A stretch of 64,000 nucleotides of DNA from an uncultured Cohaesibacter sp. (GTDB lineage: Bacteria > Pseudomonadota > Alphaproteobacteria > Rhizobiales > Cohaesibacteraceae). The stretch's first letter is position 1; each line of letters opens with the position of its first letter. The notes under the pieces were generated by a model, which did not search any database, was not told the origin of the DNA, and saw only the letters and a list, made by a program, of their open reading frames with translations. The position numbers were made by a program, and so were the translations under genes. Location: positions 1,302,001 to 1,366,000 of the forward strand of contig NZ_OY762905.1 in NCBI RefSeq assembly GCF_963666525.1. The letters are read 5' to 3'. Below, one piece after another: positions 8,228 to 14,996 of this stretch.

Positions 8228-9098
8228 CGCCTGTCGGCAAGCGAGATGCTGTGGCCCATGCTTGTAAAGAGCATGGTGTGAGCCATCCGCTGCCCGGCAG
8301 GCGTTTGTGAACAACGCTGAGAGGGGGCGGGCGTGTTCCATTCTTCAAGTCGATCGCTCCAGTGTGCGCTACAAAAGCAATCGGGATGATGATGCGCAAC
8401 TCCGAGAAGCAATCAAGACGGAGGCGGCTAAACGCCGCCGCTTTGGATATAGAAGGATTGCGATCATGCTGTCCAAGCAAGGCATTCATATGAACCACAA
8501 GAAGCTCAGGCGACTCTATCGTGAGGAGAAGCTGCAGGTCCGCAAGCGAGGCGGACGCAAACGCGCTATGGGCACCAGAAAGCCTATTGTCGTGCCCAAC
8601 CAGGCAAATGAGCGGTGGTCGCTGAACTTTGTCTCCGATGCTTTCACTGACGGGCGCAGGTTTCGAGTGCTGGCAGTCATCGATGACTTCTCCCGAGAAT
8701 GTCTGGCACTGGTTGCGGACACATCCCTTTCTGGCTATCGGGTGGCCAGAGAACTTGATGAACTGATCAGGCAAAGAGGCAAGCCCAAGACCATCGTCAG
8801 CGACAATGGTACGGAATTCACCTCGATGGCAATTCTGAAGTGGTGCCAGAAGACAGAGATCGATTGGCACTATATCGCACCAGGCAAACCAATGCAGAAT
8901 GGTCTTGTTGAAAGCTTCAATGGCAGCTTCAGGGACGAATGCCTGAACGAAACCCTGTTCTCCTCATTGGCGCAGGCCCGGCACGAGATCAAGGAATGGA
9001 AGGACGATTACAACACCGAGAGGCCTCATTCTTCTTTGGGTAACCTCACACCAAACGAATATGCGGCTCAATCAGCCTTGAAACTGGCTGCTGCATGA
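8221..9098 (+). pseudogene. IS3-family transposase OrfB, frame-disrupted
   Basis: The DDE integrase half. After the A7 slip site the -1 frame reads [20 protein letters not shown] and stops at TGA 8308. The rest of OrfB ([15 protein letters not shown] onward, to 9098) lies in a different frame and could start only at GTG 8307. Relative to related orfB genes, a segment of about 30-35 bases after HGVS looks inserted and breaks the frame. The catalytic triad survives: D in NFVSDAF, D in VSDNGTEF, E in [11 protein letters not shown] full OrfAB fusion cannot be made, so transposition is probably lost. Confidence 0.75.
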
Positions 9099-9212
9099 AG
9101 GCAACTTAAACCCATGGGCTCTCCTTAAAACTGGTAGAGACTTGGGGCGCAGGTCAGTAAGCTTCGATGATCCGCAGAAGTAAAATATCGATCAGGCGTT
9201 CTTTCATCGAAA

Positions 9213-9345
9213 AAGTTTCCAAGTTTCCAGCGTATATACATAGGGAAAGTCGGAAACTTTTTTGTCCCACGCATACGCGCGTATTGTTGGGTGATTGTCG
9301 ACTTTCCAGCTTCCCTACCCCTTACAGTAAGGAAACATGGAAAGT
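9213..9345. repeat. Cluster of AAGTTTCC / GGAAAGT repeats, candidate integrase or Xis arm sites
   Basis: Short related motifs recur on both strands: tandem AAGTTTCC (9213-9228), GGAAAGT (9244-9250), GGAAACTT (9252-9259), ACTTTCC (9301-9307) and GGAAAGT (9339-9345). They lie directly downstream of the integrase stop, on the attL side. Arm-type binding sites of tyrosine recombinases or excisionases are typically arranged like this. Function is inferred from position and repetition only. Confidence 0.45.
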
Positions 9346-9353
9346 TTTTCCTC

Positions 9354-10568
9354 TTACGGGTAGGCTAAGGTCTCGGCACCTGTTGATGTGTGACGAACGG
9401 GCAGGGCTTTGAGCGCGGTGAGCTTTTCGACAAATTCGCTCCATATCTGCAGCGCCTCGCGTTTTTCATTCAGATAGGTGTAGCGATTATAAGTTGCTGC
9501 GACGCCGGAGACGACTCCCGATTTGTGGTTGGTCACTGCATCAATGACATGGGGTTGAACACCGAGCCTTGCCATCTCGGTCGACACCGTGCGCCTGAAA
9601 TCATGAAAGCGCCAATCCTCAGTGCCATCAGGCAGGGACAGAGAAAACCGTTCCTTCAGGCGACCAAAGCCAGAAATAGGTGTCTTGCCAGTCGTAGTGA
9701 AAACCAAATCGCTATTCAAGAACCGAGGAATGGACTTGAGAATGTCGATTGCCTGCGCTGACAGGGGCACCACATGCAAACGACCATTTTTCACGCGATT
9801 GGCTGGCAAGGTCCATATGCCTTCTTCAAGGTCGACCTCTGACCACCGCATCCCTGCGACTTCGCCCCTTCGCTGCCCTGTCAGCATCAGAACCTGCACG
9901 AATTGCTTGAAAGGATAACCCTCGGCAATGGCAGCATGCCAAAGTATTTGCATTTCTGCATGTGATAGCACACGGTCACGCGATTTTTCCTTCGCGGGAG
10001 GCCTCAGGTGAGCCACAGGCGATATTTCGATAACGCCACGATCAACACACCAGTTCATCAACTTTTTGATCGCAGCCAGCGCACGGTTTGCCCGTGCCGG
10101 TGTTCCTGATGCGACGATATCGTCAAGGATGCGCACAACATCGGTGCGCTTGATTTCATCAAGGCGTTTCTTGGCGACTGGATCGAACTTGGTGAGGATG
10201 CTCTGTGTGCCTTTCCAGTCCTTGGTGTTGGGCTTTGCATAGAGTCTGATGAAATCAGGGATGATGTCGCCCAGCGTTGGACAAACCAGTTTCTCACTGA
10301 CTTCCTGTGGCTGCAAGGCACCGAGTTCAGCGTCCCTTGCTAGCTCCATCGCCTTACGACGCGCATCCGCTAAGGACACCATTGGAAAAGAGCCGATTTT
10401 CAAACGCCGCCTCTTCCCGTCTTGACGGACGAAGACGCAAAAAATCTTAGCGCCCGATGTTGAAACTCTTACGTGCAAACCCTGCACTTTGGCATCACGC
10501 ACCTCATAGCGCTTGACAGTCGCAGGTTTCAACGCTTTTATCGATTTAGTTGTAAGCATCTGTTTCAT
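9354..10568 (-). CDS. Tyrosine-type site-specific integrase (P4-like)
   Basis: A protein of about 404 residues that would catalyse integration and excision of the island at tRNA-Met. The N-terminal arm-binding region has LTTKSIKALKPATVKRYEVRD and the DUF4102-like RLKIGSFPMVSLADARRKA. The catalytic domain shows R in LTGQRRGEVAGMRW, HDFRRT, NHKSG and the nucleophile region TYNRYTYLNEKREAL. The frame can begin at GTG 10586; ATG 10568 was chosen because the family N-terminus begins there, although ATG 10559 is also possible and no strong ribosome site is seen. It points towards attL, separated from it now by the IS. Confidence 0.92.
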   Translation of the reverse strand: MKQMLTTKSIKALKPATVKRYEVRDAKVQGLHVRVSTSGAKIFCVFVRQDGKRRRLKIGSFPMVSLADARRKAMELARDAELGALQPQEVSEKLVCPTLGDIIPDFIRLYAKPNTKDWKGTQSILTKFDPVAKKRLDEIKRTDVVRILDDIVASGTPARANRALAAIKKLMNWCVDRGVIEISPVAHLRPPAKEKSRDRVLSHAEMQILWHAAIAEGYPFKQFVQVLMLTGQRRGEVAGMRWSEVDLEEGIWTLPANRVKNGRLHVVPLSAQAIDILKSIPRFLNSDLVFTTTGKTPISGFGRLKERFSLSLPDGTEDWRFHDFRRTVSTEMARLGVQPHVIDAVTNHKSGVVSGVAATYNRYTYLNEKREALQIWSEFVEKLTALKALPVRHTSTGAETLAYP

Positions 10569-10591
10569 ACACCCATAATAAGACACCCAAC

Positions 10592-10611
10592 ATCCGCGTG
10601 TCAGGGTACAA
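10592..10611 (+). repeat. Partial att-like sequence upstream of the integrase
   Basis: ATCCGCGTGTCAGGGTACAA resembles the crossover region of the 54-bp att repeat, which reads ATCCGCGTGTCGGGGGTTCAA. The first 11 bases are identical; the remainder matches with a gap. It lies about 25 bases upstream of the integrase start, between int and the mCpol operon. It could be a degenerate att core from an earlier insertion, an accessory integrase site, or chance. Confidence 0.3.
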
Positions 10612-10698
10612 TTTGGGGCAGGATGGAGAATATCTAATAGAAACAGGACAGCTTGAAATTGGTTGTTCCGAAGTTAAGTATCTGCATAAAGTGAAAAC

Positions 10699-11046
10699 AT
10701 GAAAAAGTATTACATTTGCTTTGATGGTGACAAAGTTGGTGAGAATGTCCAAAAATTTTTGATACGAAACGACATTGAACAAGCAGTAAAATTTTCAAAT
10801 ATAGTTAAGGCAGCCATTGAAGAAATAATAGTAATAATGCAAGAAATAGGAGCAAAATGCATCTTCTCTGGTGGCGACAGCATGATTTTTTCTTGCGAAG
10901 AAATACTGAAAAACGAAGAAATACCTATAGAATTAAATGGAATAACATTTTCCGTAGGAATAGGCTCCAATCTAGAGCTAGCTTCGCTAGCTTTATTTAA
11001 AGCCAAATCAATGGGCCGTTGCCAAATCGCAAGGATGGAAAAATGA
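10699..11046 (+). CDS. mCpol (minimal CRISPR polymerase), OptS-like cyclic nucleotide synthase
   Basis: A 115-residue stand-alone palm-domain polymerase of the Cas10/GGDEF superfamily. Strand 1 ends in YICFDGDKVGENV, with D9 and D11 in the first metal site. A long helix precedes the GGD turn (CIFSGGDSMIF, G58-G59-D60-S61). The C-terminus FSVGIGSN...ALFKAKSMGR is the Cas10/GGDEF-like basic end. Length and layout match mCpol, which in the Panoptes system (OptS) constitutively makes a cyclic dinucleotide reported as 2',3'-c-di-AMP. The stop overlaps the effector start (ATGA). The gene is AT-rich against its surroundings, with no good ribosome site. GGDS in place of GGDD is notable. No CRISPR or cas genes occur nearby. 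Confidence 0.82.
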   Translation: MKKYYICFDGDKVGENVQKFLIRNDIEQAVKFSNIVKAAIEEIIVIMQEIGAKCIFSGGDSMIFSCEEILKNEEIPIELNGITFSVGIGSNLELASLALFKAKSMGRCQIARMEK

Positions 11047-11690
11047 AAGCTTCAATATGTGTGCAGAGCACTCGCGCTGCTACATACTCCGACGCAATGG
11101 CTGCAATTATAGCAGACTTCCCCAATGTGACAGAGTTTGAGTTCATTTTTCTACATGGAGGCGAAGACGACACTCTACTTGAAGAGATTGAGAATGACTT
11201 AGCCACCACCATGACCCAAAATAAGCTTTATGCCAGAGCAAATCGAGCAGGTAGAAAAACCAAAGTAGTGAACTCCATAGATAAAAACATATTCAGAAGT
11301 TCAAAAATCATTGATGTCTCAGGCATTTCCAAAGAGCTCACAGCGGAGATTATGGCCGTGGCAATCACCACAGGAAAATCTGTCTGCACCCTTTCATGGG
11401 CCGATAGAAATGATCGCAGAAAACTTGTCGGAGAGGATAATTACAAATATTTCAACACTATGAAAACGCCTTTAATTAAAAAAATATTTGAAATTCAACG
11501 TGCCGTTTGGATTATGTTTTATACCCTCTCGGTGATACTTTCAGCATTTGTAGCAACATATGCGATATCATTACTTGGCTATAATATAATTCCAGACAAA
11601 TTGATTAATTTCTTAGGAGTGCTCGTAGGCATTGGTGGACTTTTCCTTTCCTACACAGCGTTACGTTTTGTTCCTAATCAGCGAGACTAA
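11043..11690 (+). CDS. Cyclic nucleotide-responsive two-TM membrane effector, OptE-like
   Basis: A 215-residue protein partnered with mCpol. Residues 1-145 form a soluble alternating beta/alpha domain; the DVSGISKELTAEIMAVAITTG segment (D91 to G111) resembles the D-x-[ST]-G-x-[ST]-K turn of CARF-type Rossmann nucleotide sensors. Two transmembrane helices follow, about 155-177 (VWIMFYTLSVILSAFVATYA) and 187-209 (LINFLGVLVGIGGLFLSYT), then a short basic tail. ATG 11043 overlaps the mCpol stop by four bases and is preferred to the 11019 start, which lies inside the mCpol gene. In Panoptes, ligand-bound effector is silent and loss of ligand triggers membrane damage. The CARF-like assignment is inference. 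Confidence 0.75.
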   Translation: MKASICVQSTRAATYSDAMAAIIADFPNVTEFEFIFLHGGEDDTLLEEIENDLATTMTQNKLYARANRAGRKTKVVNSIDKNIFRSSKIIDVSGISKELTAEIMAVAITTGKSVCTLSWADRNDRRKLVGEDNYKYFNTMKTPLIKKIFEIQRAVWIMFYTLSVILSAFVATYAISLLGYNIIPDKLINFLGVLVGIGGLFLSYTALRFVPNQRD

Positions 11691-11765
11691 GTCTGAAATC
11701 ATCAAACTATTATTGCGATACCATTCCTAGTCCAACGGTTCCACATGAGCCTCCCCGTTCTCTGG

Positions 11766-12302
11766 CTACAACATCCTCACAGCCGCAACCGGCAAAAATA
11801 GCCGCAGAGGGTTCGAAGGCAAGGGTTGGAAGCCATAGCGCTGATAGAGCGCCAATCGGCGTTCGACCAATTCTGGCACGCCATCGTCAAGCACATCCAG
11901 CAGTACCACGGCGATGCCGATCTCTTCAGCAGCCTGCACAACGCGCGTCAGTGCATTCACCAACAAATCACCGCCAAAACCATGCCCTGCATATTTCTCG
12001 TCAACGCCAATCATGGCAATAAAAGCCGCAGGAATGGTTCCGTGCGACGGCCTTGTCCGCGCGAATTTCTTGGGCAAATCCTGATAGTCGATGGAATGCG
12101 CATTGAGGGCATAGTAGCCGATGACTGCCCCCTCGTTGTCCGTCATGACGTAAACACGCAAATTGCCAGCTTTGGCCTGTTTATTCGCCGTCTTCTTGAA
12201 GAAATTATCGACCTGCTCAACGCCACAGGAAAAAGCCGCCCGATCATGTTTATCTGGATCGAGCGGCTCTATGATATATTTCTGATCTTCTGGACTTGTC
12301 AC
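11766..12302 (-). CDS. GNAT-family toxin of a type II toxin-antitoxin system (TacT-like)
   Basis: A 178-residue acetyltransferase. Such toxins acetylate the amino group of charged aminoacyl-tRNAs and block translation. The family start EPLDPDKHDRAAFSCGVEQVDNFF is diagnostic, followed by GYYALNAHSIDY, the acetyl-CoA loop IGVDEKYAGHGFGGDLL and the C-terminal ALYQRYGFQPL containing the catalytic tyrosine region. Its start overlaps the antitoxin stop by four bases, the canonical coupling. Part of the tRNA-Met island, facing the mCpol operon, where it could stabilise the island. Confidence 0.9.
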   Translation of the reverse strand: MTSPEDQKYIIEPLDPDKHDRAAFSCGVEQVDNFFKKTANKQAKAGNLRVYVMTDNEGAVIGYYALNAHSIDYQDLPKKFARTRPSHGTIPAAFIAMIGVDEKYAGHGFGGDLLVNALTRVVQAAEEIGIAVVLLDVLDDGVPELVERRLALYQRYGFQPLPSNPLRLFLPVAAVRML

Positions 12303-12607
12303 TTTGACACCACACGGTCTTTGTGACGCGCAAAGGCAGCTTTGAGGTCTGGTGTCGCCTGTGGTGGATTATCCAAGGCTTCGAAGAAAGCGGCATGGTC
12401 GACCGGCTCAAGCACAGTACGCTCATGTGCCTCAATCGTCGCCAAAGCTGACTGATAGGCAGCACTCATCGTGAACACGCTATCGTCAACCCCACTAAGG
12501 GCCGCTGCGCGTTTGATCGTTTGCTTTATGTGCGGTTTGGTGCGAAAATTCATTCGCTCACTGGCCCGCTCATCAATAGACTTTGTCGTATCGTTGAACG
12601 CACGCAT
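12299..12607 (-). CDS. DUF1778 (TacA-like) antitoxin
   Basis: A 102-residue antitoxin. The N-terminal ribbon-helix-helix, ERMNFRTKPHIKQTIKRAAALSG, would bind the operator and repress the pair. The C-terminal half (AAFFEALDNPPQATPDLKAAFARH) is the toxin-wrapping tail typical of DUF1778 antitoxins, including the FxxALdNPP motif. The open frame extends upstream to 12661, but the family begins at MRAFNDTTKS, so ATG 12607 is chosen; the extra upstream codons run into the operator repeats. Confidence 0.88.
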   Translation of the reverse strand: MRAFNDTTKSIDERASERMNFRTKPHIKQTIKRAAALSGVDDSVFTMSAAYQSALATIEAHERTVLEPVDHAAFFEALDNPPQATPDLKAAFARHKDRVVSK

Positions 12608-12617
12608 AACCATTCTC

Positions 12618-12675
12618 CATGTACGTTTTTCGTACACAATGTACGTCACAGAAACGTACATTGCAATGCTTTGTA
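12618..12675. promoter_or_regulatory. Operator array of TGTACG/CGTACA half-sites before the antitoxin
   Basis: Five half-sites alternate in orientation: TGTACG 12618-12623, CGTACA 12629-12634, TGTACG 12638-12643, CGTACA 12653-12658 and TGTACG 12670-12675. They pair into overlapping palindromes immediately upstream of the antitoxin start, as expected for cooperative binding of a ribbon-helix-helix antitoxin with conditional repression by the toxin. From here to the right att site (about 210 bases) I see no gene. Confidence 0.7.
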
Positions 12676-12887
12676 CGAAATTAATTTGTGCGTGCGATCA
12701 GACACGCGGAGTTACAGTCCGATTGTCGATACCTTTCGGGTCCCAATTGGGACTCAAAATCATTGAGCTTAAATGGTTGCTTTTGACCACACTTGAGCAA
12801 GATTGAAACGCCTTTCCCGAACACCACCAATCCTCTAACGCAACATACTGCTCCAGCCTAAGCCCACCTGCTCCACATCCAAGCCTA

Positions 12888-12941
12888 AATCATAATCCGC
12901 GTGTCGGGGGTTCAAGTCCCTCCTCCGCTACCAAAATTTCC
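12888..12941. repeat. attR: 54-bp direct repeat, right copy
   Basis: This copy of the tRNA-Met 3' half (AATCAT through the CCA end to AAAATTTCC) is identical to 7716-7769 but lacks the 5' half of the tRNA. It marks the right boundary of the island. The following 213 bases to the sulfotransferase stop contain no gene I can support. Confidence 0.92.
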
Positions 12942-13154
12942 AAGAAATTGTGAACTGTTGGTAATCGGCACAGCCCAGACTTTTGCGCCCACTCGTTGTG
13001 CGCACATGTGTGTAGTAGCAGGCCAATTAATCAGATTTGCGTCAGTTTTCGTGTCGTTCACGCACCGCCATCAGGCAGGACTGCGGCACGCCCCCTCATG
13101 CTTTATTGCAGTTCTGCCCTATGGCACCAGATCAAGCCGGCAAGTCATCAAAGC

Positions 13155-13949
13155 TCATGACGCAGGCGCCAACCGGGCCAGGGTTGCATCAACATCTTCT
13201 TCCTTCTCATCCAGCGTCGACAGATCAGCTCGCAACTCGGCGCTCAGCTTGGCCTTCGGATTCTGGTTGACGGAAATGATGTCTCTATAGGTTGCAACAT
13301 CGAACCGGGCTTCAGGATCCCTTTTCAGAAAACGGATCAACTGCAGAATGGCAGCTTCATCTGTCAACTCCTTCATCGAGATCTCGAAAACCCGACATCC
13401 CGCTGCGGGCAATGTCATGGAATAGTGTTGCTGCAGCCGTTCGATCTCTTTTGCATACCAGTAGCACAATTGATAATCGTCCCAGCGTTGCCAGTCATCG
13501 GGCGCGAGAACACCGGGATCGTCCGGAGACAGCAACACAAGCTGCCCGGATGGGCTTCGCTTCGGAATACAGTTGATTGTATAGAGAGAGGAAGCGACTT
13601 CTCGTGCAGGCCGCGTCAGGACGATGAAATCCGGCTTCATTCCCATTTGCAAAATGGGTTCAATGAATCCCTTGCAATACAGGTGGGAAATGTCCCCGTA
13701 TGGCCGCTCATCAAGGCGGGATGCAATGGCGGGCAGCTTCTCTGAAGATAACCACCACTTGGCCGCATCCGGGTGTGCCTGCACCGATCTCAGCACGAAA
13801 TTTGCCCGCGGCATCGCTTCATGCTCAGCCTGTATGTCGCAACATTTTTCCAGAATGCGCGCCATCAGCTTGGTACCACTGCGGCCCGATGTAATGGCGA
13901 AGATCAACTGATGATCGCGCAGTTTTCTTAGGGTATCATTGGGCTGCAT
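13155..13949 (-). CDS. Sulfotransferase family protein
   Basis: A P-loop sulfotransferase-like protein. ITSGRSGTKLMARIL near the N-terminus is the 5'-phosphosulfate-binding loop of PAPS-dependent sulfotransferases, and FIVLTRPAREVASSLY matches the 3'-phosphate-binding segment with its conserved R and S. The acceptor is unknown. The frame extends to 14063, but the family P-loop normally sits within the first 20 residues, so the start at ATG 13949 (about 264 residues) is preferred; the ribosome site is weak. It is chromosomal DNA just outside the island. The 290 bases to the next gene hold nothing recognisable. Confidence 0.72.
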   Translation of the reverse strand: MQPNDTLRKLRDHQLIFAITSGRSGTKLMARILEKCCDIQAEHEAMPRANFVLRSVQAHPDAAKWWLSSEKLPAIASRLDERPYGDISHLYCKGFIEPILQMGMKPDFIVLTRPAREVASSLYTINCIPKRSPSGQLVLLSPDDPGVLAPDDWQRWDDYQLCYWYAKEIERLQQHYSMTLPAAGCRVFEISMKELTDEAAILQLIRFLKRDPEARFDVATYRDIISVNQNPKAKLSAELRADLSTLDEKEEDVDATLARLAPAS

Positions 13950-14239
13950 CAAGAGGGTTTCCCTGCTGTCGTCATATTTGAAGTCACGGAATTGCTTTGC
14001 TTTTATCAATATCGGGACAAAGTAGCACCGGGGTTGATGGAACAGCCACATTAAATTCGGCATAGCGGGTGGTTTCCCCGCATTTTGGGGATTTCCTGAA
14101 GGCAGTCCCCTTTCCGGCCGCGCTTATGCCTTGCACGCACGAGGAGATGTTCTTAATAGCCGCGCTGACCACAACAATGACGGATTCGTCTCCCGATCGC
14201 CTTGGCGCGATGGCCCGAGCGGCGCGCTGCAACGCCCCC

Positions 14240-14905
14240 TCAGGCCTTCTGTTCACGAATACGATAGGCACATCGGCGGGCATCGCTAAGGATATGCTCG
14301 ATGCGTTCGATCTCCACACCCGGACCGAGCAAGGCGTTGAAGGCCTCGATCTCCGACCGGCAGAACCCCTGACAGAGTCGGGCTGCGGCACAGATCGGAC
14401 AATGGTTTTCAAACAGGATCAGGCTACCATCGGCTTCTTCCTCCATCGAGGACATGTAGCCCTCGGCGCTGCGCAATTGCGCCAGCCGCTCGACACGCTC
14501 GGCCAATGAAGTGCACTGTTGCAGCTCGCCCCGATAGCGCTCCTGCGTACGGGCCCCGCGTAGGGAGATGATCTTGTCCAGCGCCTCCGGCCCCAGTGTC
14601 TTCTGGATCGAATCCAGCAGGTCGACCGCAAGGTCCGAATGGGCATCCGGGAATCGGCCATGCCCCTTTTGCGTCAGCGACCAGTAGACCGCCGGTCGCC
14701 CGCGCCCTTCTGCCCGCCGCTCTTCGCTTACCAGCCCCTCTTCGGCCAATCGGGTCAGATGCTGGCGCGCGCCCTCCCCGGTGGTTTTCAGCCGGTCTCC
14801 CATCTGGGCAGACGTCATGGCACCGTTCATTTTCAGGGTCATCAAGATGCGATCTGCAGCAGTACCCGCAGAAATTTTTCTTTTTTCCAAGTTTTCTCTT
14901 GACAT
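14240..14905 (-). CDS. SufR-like helix-turn-helix regulator with Fe-S cysteine motif
   Basis: A 221-residue regulator. The N-terminal winged helix (RILMTLKMNGAMTSAQMGDRL and EGARQHLTRLAEEGLVSEE, residues 20-61) is of DeoR/ArsR type, with the wing GRGRPAVYWSLT. The C-terminal region carries C169, C172, C178, C182 and C212 in the SufR-like pattern (NHCPIC...CQGFC...RRCAY), a probable Fe-S cluster sensor. ATG 14905 is preferred to TTG 14926. It is divergent from sodB, so regulation of superoxide dismutase according to iron-sulfur status is likely. Confidence 0.82.
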   Translation of the reverse strand: MSRENLEKRKISAGTAADRILMTLKMNGAMTSAQMGDRLKTTGEGARQHLTRLAEEGLVSEERRAEGRGRPAVYWSLTQKGHGRFPDAHSDLAVDLLDSIQKTLGPEALDKIISLRGARTQERYRGELQQCTSLAERVERLAQLRSAEGYMSSMEEEADGSLILFENHCPICAAARLCQGFCRSEIEAFNALLGPGVEIERIEHILSDARRCAYRIREQKA

Positions 14906-14925
14906 ATTAGCCCAATTGTTTTTCA

Positions 14926-14937
14926 AAGTAGTTACTT
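14926..14937. promoter_or_regulatory. Candidate operator between the SufR-like gene and sodB
   Basis: AAGTA and TACTT form an inverted repeat around GT, inside a longer CAAAGTAGTTACTTG. It sits 21 bases upstream of the regulator ATG and 60 bases upstream of sodB in a 91-base divergent intergenic region. It could serve both autoregulation and sodB control. Confidence 0.45.
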
Positions 14938-14996
14938 GTTTTAATAACAGATTGAACCCGGAAACGCAAGTTCGGGCTACTCAAAGGAGAAAACCA

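Larger units (their letters stand above)
7897..9156 (+). mobile_element. IS3-family insertion sequence (IS407-like), decayed
   Basis: About 1,260 bp bounded by imperfect terminal inverted repeats beginning TGACCTGCGCCCC at both ends (7897 inward, and 9156 inward on the minus strand). It contains the orfA/orfB transposase arrangement with an A7 slippery run (8215-8221) at their junction. The 3- or 4-base flanks (TCAT on the left, GTAA on the right) do not match, so no target duplication is seen. It is inserted inside the tRNA island between attL and the integrase. orfB is interrupted near its 5' end. Confidence 0.85.
7716..12941. mobile_element. tRNA-Met-integrated genomic island carrying a Panoptes-like defence operon
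   Basis: A 5.2-kb element is bounded by 54-bp identical direct repeats (7716-7769 and 12888-12941) made of the 3' half of tRNA-Met plus eight downstream bases. It encodes a tyrosine recombinase, the mCpol/two-helix effector operon, a GNAT/DUF1778 toxin-antitoxin pair and an IS3-family insertion. It is visibly more AT-rich than its flanks in the cargo. No replication, conjugation or phage structural gene is seen, so it would need only its own integrase to excise and depends on other elements for transfer. Confidence 0.88.

Noticed and set aside
7893..9160. Target-site duplication of the IS
   Set aside because: The flanking 3- and 4-base sequences (TCAT and GTAA) do not match.
9167..9412. Open frame between the IS and the integrase as a possible excisionase
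   Set aside because: Composition follows the repeat motifs and it runs into the integrase; no HTH or Xis features.
11019..11042. Eight-residue longer start for the effector (MPNRKDGK)
   Set aside because: It lies inside the polymerase gene; ATG 11043 gives the usual ATGA overlap.
12471..12806. Open frame on the plus strand across the antitoxin start
   Set aside because: It is a shadow of the antitoxin and its operator repeats; no family resemblance.
10587..12887. Possible type III CRISPR locus, because of the Cas10-like polymerase
   Set aside because: No repeat-spacer array, no HD or D4 domains, and no cas7/cas5/csm/cmr genes are present; the polymerase is only 115 residues.
14781..14996. 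N-terminal extension of superoxide dismutase
   Set aside because: Overlaps the divergent regulator and operator; ribosome site and family start are at 14997.
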